Shown here: in pieces, positions 13,679-21,231 of the stretch | Layout of the letters: the number at the start of each line of letters is the position of its first letter | Numbering within the stretch: position 1 is the first letter of the stretch | Source of the DNA: Pseudomonadota bacterium | Lineage (GTDB): Bacteria > SAR324 > XYD2-FULL-50-16 > JAHJRI01 | Direction: 5' to 3' | NCBI GenBank assembly: GCA_022360105.1 | Contig: JAKSDL010000454.1 | Location: forward strand, 1 to 22,996 | Length of the DNA stretch: 22,996 nucleotides | The notes under the pieces: generated by a model | What the model was told of the DNA's origin: nothing | Database searches by the model: none | What the model saw: only the letters and a program-made list of their open reading frames with translations | Made by a program: the position numbers and the translations under genes

Positions 13679-14866
13679 TTACAGCTCAATTTTAAAAAAC
13701 CTGATGATATACTCAACGGCAATACCCATGGCAAAGGCGATGCTCATGTTTGTTGAAACAAAACCGATGGTTGCTATCAAAATGGCGACAAACAGATCGT
13801 TTTTCTTGTTCAACACTCGAATCAGCATGCCAAGCTCCAGTCCTGCAAATACGAGTAGTATGCCCAGAATGGCATTCGGTAGTGCAGTCAATAAAGTGAT
13901 TCCGATGGAACCAAAAACCAAGGCGATAATAATAAATATGGAACCGATTATTATGTTCGAGCCTCCTGTTCTGGCACCAAAACGATAATGGGCTGCCAAA
14001 CCTCCGGCTCCATGACAAAGAGGGATTGCACCAAATAAACCAATAACGAAATTTGCAAGCGCCATGCTCAGGGTCAGTGATTTGTTGGTTACGCGACTGG
14101 TCTCGATTCCGGTTCCAAATAAGGATTTAGCTGTGGCGTTAGTTCCTATGATAGCGTTTCCTATCGTCAGTGGAATCTGGGGAATGACAAGCAGGGTTAT
14201 CGCTATTAGAAAATTCTCGGCTGTTGGCCAGACAATTTCAAGGGAGGTTGGCCCCAGGGAAAATCCGGATTCGGATAGTCTGCCAAAAAAAAGACCGATC
14301 GCAAATCCAGCTATTACCAGCACCAGTGCTGCGGGAAATTTCTTGTTTGTAATCAGAACCAGTGTAACCAGGGCTCCGGCTATTCCCAGGATTAAATTGG
14401 GTGACCACCCCTGAAAGCTATATGTTAAATTGTTCGTGAGCCCGAAGAGATCGGTTTTCATCATAAATCCCAGGCCTTTTCTAATCAGTATCAGACCCAG
14501 GCCAAGTTGAATTCCACAAACGATTGATTTGGAAAATAAACCGGCAATGCGGTCGATCAGGCTAGTAGCCATCAACACCAGAAGAATTAGCCCAAAAACA
14601 AGAGCTGTAGCAGAGAGAATAGAGGCATTCACAAGCGTGGGAGAAGCAATGGCAACAGCAGAGACCACCTTAAGCGGTTGTACAGGAAGTGGTAACCGAA
14701 AATAAGCACCACTGGCAATGTAGAAGATTCCGACCATCAAAAAAACTGCAGAAAAGCTCAGTTTACAGAGCACCACCAAGGCGATTCCCAATGGAATTAA
14801 CACTCCCAAATCGCCTAATGATCCTGCAACTTCCATTCTGTTGAATTTGAATGTTTTATTGTCCAT
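13679..14866 (-). CDS. MOT1-type molybdate/sulfate transporter
   Basis: This 395-aa integral membrane protein has about 10-11 hydrophobic segments across its whole length. It carries the signatures of the MOT1 branch (PF16983-like) of the sulfate permease superfamily: GSLGDLGVLIPLG (15-27) near the N-terminus and RLPLPVQPLK (57-66). A second internal half around CHGAGGLAAHYRFGARTGG resembles the first half's substrate-binding region. It lacks the C-terminal STAS domain of SulP proteins. MOT1 proteins of plants and algae carry molybdate with high affinity; bacterial members may carry molybdate or sulfate. No molybdenum cofactor gene is nearby. The ATG at 14866 has only a weak GGA upstream. Confidence 0.88.
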   Translation of the reverse strand: MDNKTFKFNRMEVAGSLGDLGVLIPLGIALVVLCKLSFSAVFLMVGIFYIASGAYFRLPLPVQPLKVVSAVAIASPTLVNASILSATALVFGLILLVLMATSLIDRIAGLFSKSIVCGIQLGLGLILIRKGLGFMMKTDLFGLTNNLTYSFQGWSPNLILGIAGALVTLVLITNKKFPAALVLVIAGFAIGLFFGRLSESGFSLGPTSLEIVWPTAENFLIAITLLVIPQIPLTIGNAIIGTNATAKSLFGTGIETSRVTNKSLTLSMALANFVIGLFGAIPLCHGAGGLAAHYRFGARTGGSNIIIGSIFIIIALVFGSIGITLLTALPNAILGILLVFAGLELGMLIRVLNKKNDLFVAILIATIGFVSTNMSIAFAMGIAVEYIIRFFKIEL

Positions 14867-15285
14867 ATTCCGTTTTTTTCGAATCGTTTCGGAACTCGAA
14901 GCGTTTTATTGTTAATACGGTCAAAAAATAGTCTGCTTTTCCAATTTAATTTTTCTTCCAAGTCGATCAATACGACACTTTTATACCATTCTGAAAAAAA
15001 TAGTGAAACCCACAAACTCAAATTAGGAACGGCATGACCGAGTACCACATTTTTTTTATTGACAAATCGTATTCTACTTCTGCTAAAGAATCAGAAACTA
15101 ATTGGTGGAAAATTGCATTTTATCGGTATTTAGCACATTTTCCCTTTTGTTAATTTTTGTTGTTTTTCTTTTTTAAAATCTCAGGTGTTTGAACAATGCT
15201 TCAATAATTCACGTTATTTCGGAGGGATAGCAAAAGTAAAAAAATGTAACCATTGCTTTAGCACATCTTTTTAGGATTGAAATCT
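14867..15285. other. AT-rich intergenic region
   Basis: This stretch upstream of the transporter is rich in T and A tracts and shows no convincing ORF. TTGACA at 15059-15064 could be a -35 for rightward transcription, but the matching -10 is poor. It probably holds the leftward promoter of the transporter gene, which I cannot place. Confidence 0.5.
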
Positions 15286-15313
15286 ATTGTGTGTTTTTTG
15301 TTTGTGTTATACT
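15285..15313 (+). promoter_or_regulatory. Candidate promoter for the 124-aa gene or a short leader RNA
   Basis: TATACT at 15308-15313 is a good -10. TATTGT at 15285-15290 with a 17-nt spacer is a weak -35. Transcription would begin near 15320, ~150 nt before the ATG at 15473, and would first meet the hairpin at 15341-15386. Confidence 0.4.
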
Positions 15314-15340
15314 AGATCTCAGTAATGCCGTTAAGACAGG

Positions 15341-15386
15341 AAAACCAGACAGCGCGCTAATCAAACACAATTCGTCCGGTTTTTTT
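15341..15386 (+). terminator. Intrinsic terminator-like hairpin in the leader
   Basis: Arms AAAACCAGAC (15341-15350) and GTCCGGTTTT (15374-15383) pair with one mismatch, followed by more T to 15386. The 23-nt loop contains the self-complementary AGCGCGCT. The hairpin lies between the candidate promoter and the 15473 gene, so it could be an attenuator or the 3' end of a ~65-nt RNA. Confidence 0.5.
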
Positions 15387-15472
15387 ACTACTTAAATCGG
15401 TAACCTACTACATTTCACTATTTTTAAACCAATGTACGAAAAATTGGTTGCTAATCACTTATCGGAAACTGA

Positions 15473-15847
15473 ATGAACGACAGCTCAAATAAGCCTCCTA
15501 AAAGAAACAGAATGAAGGCTAGGAAAAACAATCGTCAGGAAGCAGTTCGAGAAATTGAATACTACTTAAATCATGACGGTGACGATACTCAGATAATAAA
15601 GAATATCGCTGTGTCGTCTTTAATTCCGAAGGTGGAAACCGACAAAACCGATGATTTGGCTTCCCAGTACAATCTTTCGGGAGTGCCTTTTTTTATGGGA
15701 TTGGAAGAGAGCCTGGCAGACAGTTTTGAAGCCAATCCTTTCTGGTCCTTTACCATGATGGTCAAGGAGGGCGGTGATCATAAGCTTTTGTTTTCATCGC
15801 AAGAGGATGCGGAAGAACTTTATACAATTCTCCTCAAAGAGGATTGA
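15473..15847 (+). CDS. Conserved-looking protein of unknown function, 124 aa
   Basis: The protein starts with a very basic segment (PPKRNRMKARKNNRQEA, residues 8-24) and then turns acidic, ending in EDAEELYTILLKED. There is no signal peptide or membrane segment. The central part has SGVPFFMGLEES and PFWSFTMMVKEGG, which look like a small alpha/beta domain. I recognise no family. The basic N-terminus could contact nucleic acid; that is inference. GGAAAC lies just upstream of the ATG. The gene has its own strong terminator 24 nt after the stop and a candidate promoter, so it is probably transcribed alone. Its codon use is like the neighbouring chromosomal genes. Confidence 0.75.
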   Translation: MNDSSNKPPKRNRMKARKNNRQEAVREIEYYLNHDGDDTQIIKNIAVSSLIPKVETDKTDDLASQYNLSGVPFFMGLEESLADSFEANPFWSFTMMVKEGGDHKLLFSSQEDAEELYTILLKED

Positions 15848-15870
15848 GCCAACCATTTTTTCCACTTTTG

Positions 15871-15908
15871 GCTGCATGGATCCGGATGGTTCATGCAGCT
15901 TTTTTTTT
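15871..15908 (+). terminator. Strong intrinsic terminator
   Basis: A perfect 8-bp stem GCTGCATG (15871-15878) and CATGCAGC (15892-15899) with a 13-nt loop is followed at once by nine T (15900-15908). It ends the 124-aa gene's transcript. Confidence 0.93.
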
Positions 15909-16418
15909 GCCTTCAGAAAATCGATGTCCTTTTATTGGTTCAGGGATTTGCCATTCTGAACGAGTTTTTGTTGTCCTGCCCTTTAAATACTTAAATCCTT
16001 CATTAAATCCCACTATTCCTGATTCTATGTCGGAAATACTCTGAAAAATATGAGTGAACGAATACTTGGGACAAGTGATTTTAAACCTGATATAAATAAA
16101 GGTATGTGGTTGGAGTAGTTCCATCTGCTGCCTGATAGCAGTACCAGGCTAGAAAATGAACGCCGTTCAATTGTCACTGTATCGCGGGCTTTTCCTCATA
16201 GTTCTGATTGAGATTGCGGAAAAAATAAAGACCTGCTAAAAAATGAGTGGTTTTCGCTGAAAAACCAAGCGAATAGAATGATAAACCGACATCCGGCTTT
16301 TTTGTTTAATGGGCTCAAGTCAGGCAAAGATTCAGACAAAGGAAACATGTTGGTTATCGATAACTGCTTAACGACAATTTGCGGAAGATACCCTGGAAAC
16401 ACTATCAATTAACTAGAT
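15909..16418. other. Gene-free region before the PilZ gene
   Basis: No ORF here has a credible start, composition or family likeness. A perfect palindrome TGAACG-C-CGTTCA lies at 16157-16169 and might be a protein-binding site. No terminator or consensus promoter was found. Confidence 0.5.
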
Positions 16419-16757
16419 ATGGTCGAAAAGAGAAAACACAGTCGGTTTAAGATTTATCAGATGATTCAAATATCAATCGGCAAGGAACACTATGTGTCCT
16501 GCGAGGGGATAAATATCAGTAAATCTGGGATGTTGGTGAAAACAAATGCAGAGGTTGATACCTCAGCACGATTCTACCTGTTATTTGAAGTCCCTTTGGA
16601 GACCGGCAACTATGAGATTCGTTGTGAAGGACTTGCAGCTCACGTACACAAAGTTGAAGATGGATGGGAAGTGGGTGTTTCCTTTTCTGACTTGTTTGAA
16701 GATGATGCAAAGATTCTTGAGAAGTATATCGAATCTTTGCAGGATAAAGCAGAATAG
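16419..16757 (+). CDS. PilZ-domain protein (probable c-di-GMP receptor)
   Basis: This 112-aa protein is a stand-alone PilZ domain. Both c-di-GMP-binding motifs are present: RxxxR as R5-K-H-S-R9, and (D/N)xSxxG as N32-I-S34-K-S-G37. The rest alternates hydrophobic strands as expected for the six-stranded barrel, followed by a C-terminal helix (DAKILEKYIESLQ). Such proteins relay c-di-GMP levels to motility, polysaccharide export or transcription; its partner is not visible. There is no clear Shine-Dalgarno before the ATG, and no cyclase or phosphodiesterase is nearby. It is flanked on both sides by gene-free DNA, so it is probably transcribed alone. Confidence 0.9.
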   Translation: MVEKRKHSRFKIYQMIQISIGKEHYVSCEGINISKSGMLVKTNAEVDTSARFYLLFEVPLETGNYEIRCEGLAAHVHKVEDGWEVGVSFSDLFEDDAKILEKYIESLQDKAE

Positions 16758-17408
16758 CAGTGTTTGATAACATTGGAAGAGTCTGACGTGCGGTCGGCAA
16801 AGCCTTTTTTCCATCCTTTCCCATTGGCATGCTCATTCATTTCCTGCCACAGCTCTTCTGTAACACCTTGGCCCGGAAGCTTGTTAAAAGCTCCGCTCTC
16901 ATCCCTCACGGTGTTACTATAGTCATTTACCTCCACATCCCGGGAGATCATTTGCAGGACTATTGCAGCATTGGCTTTGTTGAGCAATTTGCTGTAGTTG
17001 CTCCGACAATTACGTTTCTACTTATGAACAAAGCCATTGAGTGAGGAAACAGCTTTTCAAGAGAATCAGGCCTTTGTAAACATGTAGCAAGGCTGGTAGC
17101 AATTCGATACAATAAATCCATGGTTTAAACCTACCGGAGGTGCAAGTTAAGTCGGTTGCCAAAACGTATTTTATACTTTCCCTAACCCAAATGATTTTTT
17201 GTTAGTTTCTGCCTATAAACGCCACTAACCGGTGGACTTCAGCATTTAGCTCTGATATTTGAATAGGTGAGCAATATGAATATTAATTCTCGGACCAACG
17301 GTATTTTTTGGTAACCTGGAGAAGACAGTCAAAAGGGTTGGTGGTTTGATACTGCACACAAGCTTCAGGGTGAGTAAATAAATACCGAGAGAGCAACAAA
17401 GCGAAGGC
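16758..17408. other. Long gene-poor region upstream of ftsZ
   Basis: No gene can be supported. A leftward frame from about 16987 into the PilZ gene is open for 115 codons, and its first part (LWQEMNEHANGKGWKKGF) has protein-like composition, but it starts at TTG and overlaps pilZ antisense. The ftsZ promoter must lie here but no clear -35/-10 pair was found. Confidence 0.45.
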
Positions 17409-17414
17409 GTGATC

Positions 17415-18629
17415 ATGACGATTGAACTGGATAGCCTTAAATCAAACAACATGTACAATGGTCTCCCGATAATTAAAGTTATCGGTGTCGGCGGCGGCGG
17501 CGGAAACGTTGTTAACCGTATGATTAAAGACAATGTCAAAGGCGTTGTGTATATTGCTATGAACACAGATGCCATGGCGTTAAATTCGTCCGGAGCAGAT
17601 GTAACCATTCCTCTTGGGAATACGATGACTCGGGGATTAGGTGCCGGAATGAACCCTGAGATCGGCAAAGCTGCTGCCGAGGCAGAAGTGGAAGTGATTC
17701 AAGACGTGTTAAAAGGATCTGACATGGTCTTTTTGGCTGCCGGTATGGGCGGAGGTACCGGAACCGGGGCTATTCCCGTGGTTGCCGAGATCGCCAAGGA
17801 AATGGAAATCCTGACAGTTGCCGTGGTTACAACCCCTTTTAGTTTTGAAGGTAAACGCAGGGCACAGATTGGTGAAGCTGGACTATTGGAACTTCGCAAG
17901 CATGTTGACACCTTGGTTACCATCCCCAATACCAGACTGCTGGAGCTGGCCTCTGAAAAAACCACGATGACAGAAGCCTTTGCCATGGCAGATGATGTAT
18001 TGAAGCAGGCTATAAGTGGTATCACCAACCTGGTTAATCTGGAAGGTGTGATCAACCTCGATTTCGCTGATCTGAAGACGGTGATGGAAGATAAAGGTGG
18101 CGCCTTGATGGGAACAGGCGTGGGCCGGGGAGAAAATCGCGGATTGGAAGCTGTCAAGAAAGCTATCAACAGCCCGCTGATTAATCGACCCATTGCAGGA
18201 GCTACAGGGGTAATAATCAACATTGTGGCCGATGAGGCTTATCCCTTGTTGGACGCGGAAGCTGCGGCCATCTTTGTTCAGGAATCGGCCCATGAAGATG
18301 CGGATGTCATTTTCGGATTGGTTTACGATCAATCATTATCGGATGAAGTGTCTGTGACGGTAATTGCTACTGGATTTGAAAAGTCTTTCAAGGAAAAAAG
18401 CAACCATCGATTTGGCAAAGGACCGCTTCGTGTAACCGACAGCATGAAATACCAGGTTAATCCCCAGATGAGAATCAAAAATACGTCTGTTGAGAAACGA
18501 GTGGCAGAAATTGTTTCCGAAAAACCTAAACCCGCCCCCCAAAAACCCGAAACGAAACCTCAGGAAAAACCTGCAGATTCGGTTGAAGAGATCGAGCTTC
18601 CACATTTCATGAGACACCGTAGCGACTAA
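17415..18629 (+). CDS. ftsZ: Cell division protein FtsZ
   Basis: FtsZ is the tubulin-like GTPase that polymerises into the cytokinetic Z-ring. The 404-aa protein is full length. GTP-binding features: VIGVGGGGGNVVNRM (22-36), the tubulin signature GGGTGTG (112-118), and TPFSFEGKRR. The T7 synergy loop NLDFADLKTVM completes catalysis in the filament. A Pro/Lys/Glu-rich linker (KPKPAPQKPETKPQEKP) leads to the C-terminal peptide ELPHFMRHRSD, which binds FtsA/ZipA-type anchors. The ATG at 17415 is chosen because GAAGG ends 7 nt upstream; a GTG at 17409 adds two residues. No ftsA, ftsQ or mur genes adjoin it; panE follows by 33 nt and may be cotranscribed. Confidence 0.97.
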   Translation: MTIELDSLKSNNMYNGLPIIKVIGVGGGGGNVVNRMIKDNVKGVVYIAMNTDAMALNSSGADVTIPLGNTMTRGLGAGMNPEIGKAAAEAEVEVIQDVLKGSDMVFLAAGMGGGTGTGAIPVVAEIAKEMEILTVAVVTTPFSFEGKRRAQIGEAGLLELRKHVDTLVTIPNTRLLELASEKTTMTEAFAMADDVLKQAISGITNLVNLEGVINLDFADLKTVMEDKGGALMGTGVGRGENRGLEAVKKAINSPLINRPIAGATGVIINIVADEAYPLLDAEAAAIFVQESAHEDADVIFGLVYDQSLSDEVSVTVIATGFEKSFKEKSNHRFGKGPLRVTDSMKYQVNPQMRIKNTSVEKRVAEIVSEKPKPAPQKPETKPQEKPADSVEEIELPHFMRHRSD

Positions 18630-18662
18630 AGGCGGTGTTTTATTTTTCCCTGTAAACAGATC

Positions 18663-19607
18663 ATGAAAAAGACTGAAATTTTGATAGTCGGTTCCGGTGC
18701 CGTTGGGAGTTATTTTGGCGGTAAACTGGTACAGGAAAAAACACGCGTATCCGCTCTTTGCCGCTCCGATTTTGAAATTGCCAAAGAAAGGGGATTGGAG
18801 ATTCAAAGTTACAAAGGCAATTTTATTTTTAAACCTGCAGAGGTGGTCAAAGATGCTGCCCAATTGTCTGTAGCTCCGGATTATATCGTGGTTTGTCTGA
18901 AGGTTTTACCGGAAATCAGCATTGCCGACATAATCAAGGAAGCAGTGGGTCCGGATACGGCCATTGTTTTGATCCAAAATGGAATCAATATCGAAAAAGA
19001 AGTTGCTGAAGCGTTTCCGGAGAATGAACTGATCAGCGGAATCGCATTTATTGCGATTAGCCGAATTCAGCCCGGAATTGCCAAACACACAGGTTCAGGA
19101 AAACTCATTCTGGGAAACTACCCACAGGGAGTGACAGATAAAACCAGATTTTTGGCCGATTGCTGGCTGAAAGCTGAGGTCCCGTGCGATCTGTCAGAAA
19201 AAGTCACCAGGGATCGCTGGCAAAAAATGGTTTGGAATGCGGCATTTAATCCCATTTCTGTACTTGGAGGCGGAGCCGATTCACTGCAGATGGTCAATGT
19301 CCCCGAATCTGAAAATCTGGTCAAACAGGTGATGAAAGAAGTGCTCATATTGGCGAAAGCCACAGGCAATGAACTTCCGGAAAAATTGATTGACGGAATT
19401 ATAGCCGGAAACAGAAAGATGCGGCCATTTAAAACCAGTATGCTTGTAGATTATGAGATGGGTCGATCCATGGAAGTAGATGCCATCCTAGGCAACGCCA
19501 TTTCTATTGCTCGGGAATTAAACATCGATGTGCCTTTTTTGGAGAGTTTGTTCGGGTTATTGAAACTTCAGGATGCAGTTATCAAATCCAGGGACGACTC
19601 TAAATAA
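18663..19607 (+). CDS. panE: Ketopantoate reductase (2-dehydropantoate 2-reductase)
   Basis: PanE reduces 2-dehydropantoate to pantoate with NADPH for pantothenate and CoA synthesis. The 314-aa protein has a Rossmann motif GSGAVGSYFGG (10-20), VCLK (77-80) and IQNGIN. The catalytic Lys188 is in DRWQKMVWNAAFNPIS with the conserved Asn residues. The substrate-binding C-terminal segment MLVDYEMGRSMEVDAI (260-275) contains E265 and E271, as in the family. The family also includes ApbA-like reductases of other 2-oxo acids, so exact substrate is probable rather than certain. It follows ftsZ by 33 nt with no terminator, and its stop is 2 nt from the convergent metF stop. Confidence 0.9.
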   Translation: MKKTEILIVGSGAVGSYFGGKLVQEKTRVSALCRSDFEIAKERGLEIQSYKGNFIFKPAEVVKDAAQLSVAPDYIVVCLKVLPEISIADIIKEAVGPDTAIVLIQNGINIEKEVAEAFPENELISGIAFIAISRIQPGIAKHTGSGKLILGNYPQGVTDKTRFLADCWLKAEVPCDLSEKVTRDRWQKMVWNAAFNPISVLGGGADSLQMVNVPESENLVKQVMKEVLILAKATGNELPEKLIDGIIAGNRKMRPFKTSMLVDYEMGRSMEVDAILGNAISIARELNIDVPFLESLFGLLKLQDAVIKSRDDSK

Positions 19608-19609
19608 AT

Positions 19610-20542
19610 CTACCAGAAATTGAGACGGGGAAAATATCGTCGTAATTGATAAAGTACATTGCGTGTCTGTTGATGCCGATTCATGGTGTAAAAATGAAAA
19701 TGCGTAATCCCGCCTTTTAAGAGTTCTTTGACTTGATTAACCGCATATTCGGTTCCAAACTTTTCCATATCCTCAGGTGAATCTCCATATTTCTCGATTC
19801 CTGCCATGAGTTCACCCGGTATGGTGGCACCCGACAGCTCGGTAACGCGTTTTATTTGCACGGCATTGGAAATGGGGAATATACCGGCGATCAGCGGTAA
19901 TTTTGCACCTGCATTGACAAGTCTTTCCTTGAAGTCGAACAGATAGGCGTTTTCAAAACAAAGCTGGGTGATGATCCCATTGGCTCCTGCTTCTATCTTT
20001 TCCAGCAGGTGTTTGAAATCATCTTCCCGGTTGGGGTTTTCTTTATGACCTTCGGGGTAACCTGCGATGAGAATACCCATATCTGAATTTTGCCGAATAA
20101 ATCGTACCAACTCACTGGCATATTGAAAGCCGTTTTCCGGTTTCACAAATTCTGTTTCACCTTTTGGCGGGTCTCCTCTTAGAGCAAGTACGTTTGCTAT
20201 TCCGTGAAATTCCAGTCCCTTAAGCAGCTCTTTAACCTGATCCCGGTTCATTCCCACGCAGGTGATGTGGGCGACACAGGTGACCTGTGCCAGGTTAGTC
20301 AAGGCAGAAGCAATTTCCAGGGATCGATCAGCCGTGGAGCCTCCAGCGCCATAGGTAACACTGAAAAAATCAGGGTTCATGCTTTTAAGTCTTGCTATGG
20401 ATTGGTAAATCTGCTTGCGTCCCTGGTTGGTTTTGGGAGGAAAAAATTCAAACGAAACATGAGTATCGTAGCTAAAAAGGTCGTAAATATGTTTTTTCAC
20501 TGGAGATCCTACGAAGGTTTTATGTATTTTGACTGCGTTCAA
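19610..20542 (-). CDS. metF: 5,10-methylenetetrahydrofolate reductase
   Basis: MetF reduces 5,10-methylene-THF to 5-methyl-THF, the methyl donor for methionine synthesis (or part of the methyl branch of the Wood-Ljungdahl pathway). The 310-aa protein is the bacterial single-domain (beta/alpha)8 flavoprotein. It has VSFEFFPPKT (29-38, with the catalytic Glu32), VTYGAGGS, THITCVG-like AHITCVG, and LALRGDPPKG for FAD and folate binding. The ~25 residues before VSFEFF are slightly longer than usual, but no later Met offers a better start. It is on the same strand as trpEG, 125 nt downstream of trpG, and converges on panE. No S-box riboswitch is recognisable upstream. Confidence 0.95.
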   Translation of the reverse strand: MNAVKIHKTFVGSPVKKHIYDLFSYDTHVSFEFFPPKTNQGRKQIYQSIARLKSMNPDFFSVTYGAGGSTADRSLEIASALTNLAQVTCVAHITCVGMNRDQVKELLKGLEFHGIANVLALRGDPPKGETEFVKPENGFQYASELVRFIRQNSDMGILIAGYPEGHKENPNREDDFKHLLEKIEAGANGIITQLCFENAYLFDFKERLVNAGAKLPLIAGIFPISNAVQIKRVTELSGATIPGELMAGIEKYGDSPEDMEKFGTEYAVNQVKELLKGGITHFHFYTMNRHQQTRNVLYQLRRYFPRLNFW

Positions 20543-20667
20543 TATGCAGGGGTTCAGTCGCTGTTGTGATGTTTGAGTTCAGACAGATCCTTCACTTCGT
20601 TCAGGATGACAAACGGTCCCGTTTTTCTCAACTAAATTAACAATCGCCATTCCGATTATTCTATTAT
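20543..20667. other. trpG-metF spacer
   Basis: The spacer includes TTCACTTCGTTCAGGATGAC (20591-20610), a phrase with imperfect internal complementarity that resembles dispersed intergenic repeats. It is followed by AAACG/CGTTT arms and five T, which would act only on rightward transcripts. No gene. Confidence 0.4.
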
Positions 20668-21231
20668 TCATCGTTGAATAAAATTCTTCAACATGGTTTT
20701 TCCATCGCGTGTGAGAACCGATTCCGGGTGGAACTGAATACCTTCCAGCGGGTATTTATGATGGCGGATACCCATGATAAGGTTGTCCCGTGTCCAGGAA
20801 GTGATTTGAAAGCAGTCCGGTAGGCTTTCTTTTTCAACAATTAGCGAATGATACCTGGCAACTTCGATGTGTTGTGGCAGATCTTGATAGAGGCCAATTC
20901 CCAAATGATTGATTTCGGATGTTTTGCCATGAAACAGTTCCGGGGCATGAACCACTTTGCCACCGAACGCTTCGCCGATTCCTTGAAAACCCAAGCAGAT
21001 ACCCAGGATAGGAATTTTGGCTGCAAACTTTTTAATCAGGTCGATCATAATTCCAGCCTGATCAGGTCTGCCAGGACCAGGAGAAAGCACAATATGATCC
21101 GGTGCCATTTTGTCAATGTCTGAAAGGCTGATTTTGTCATTACGAAAGACCTGTATCTCCTCCCCCATTTCTCCCAGGTATTGGTATAGATTGAAGGTAA
21201 AGGAATCGTAATTATCCAGTAGCAAAATCAT
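20668..21231 (-). CDS. trpG: Anthranilate synthase component II (glutamine amidotransferase)
   Basis: TrpG releases ammonia from glutamine for TrpE. The 187-aa protein has the class I amidotransferase triad: C79 in GICLGFQGIGEAFGG, H168 and E170 in FHPES. LDNYDSFTFNLYQYLG (5-20) and VLSPGPGRPDQAG mark the TrpG/PabA family. The usual His after CLG is Phe here (CLGFQ), a conservative oddity. The ATG at 21231 overlaps the trpE stop by 4 nt (ATGA) and matches the family N-terminus; an upstream in-frame ATG at 21291 would lie inside trpE. TrpG and PabA are often shared; pairing with a TrpE-type partner makes anthranilate the main product. Confidence 0.95.
   Translation of the reverse strand: MILLLDNYDSFTFNLYQYLGEMGEEIQVFRNDKISLSDIDKMAPDHIVLSPGPGRPDQAGIMIDLIKKFAAKIPILGICLGFQGIGEAFGGKVVHAPELFHGKTSEINHLGIGLYQDLPQHIEVARYHSLIVEKESLPDCFQITSWTRDNLIMGIRHHKYPLEGIQFHPESVLTRDGKTMLKNFIQR

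Noticed and set aside
14815..15048. 77-codon leftward ORF upstream of the transporter
   Set aside because: It overlaps the transporter's start in another frame and has no ribosome site or family likeness.
16640..16987. Leftward 115-codon ORF downstream of and antisense to the PilZ gene
   Set aside because: It starts at TTG, lacks a ribosome site, and a third of it is antisense to a well-supported gene.
17246..17668. Leftward 140-codon ORF over the start of ftsZ
   Set aside because: It is antisense to a clear ftsZ; proline runs come from the reverse of Gly-rich codons.
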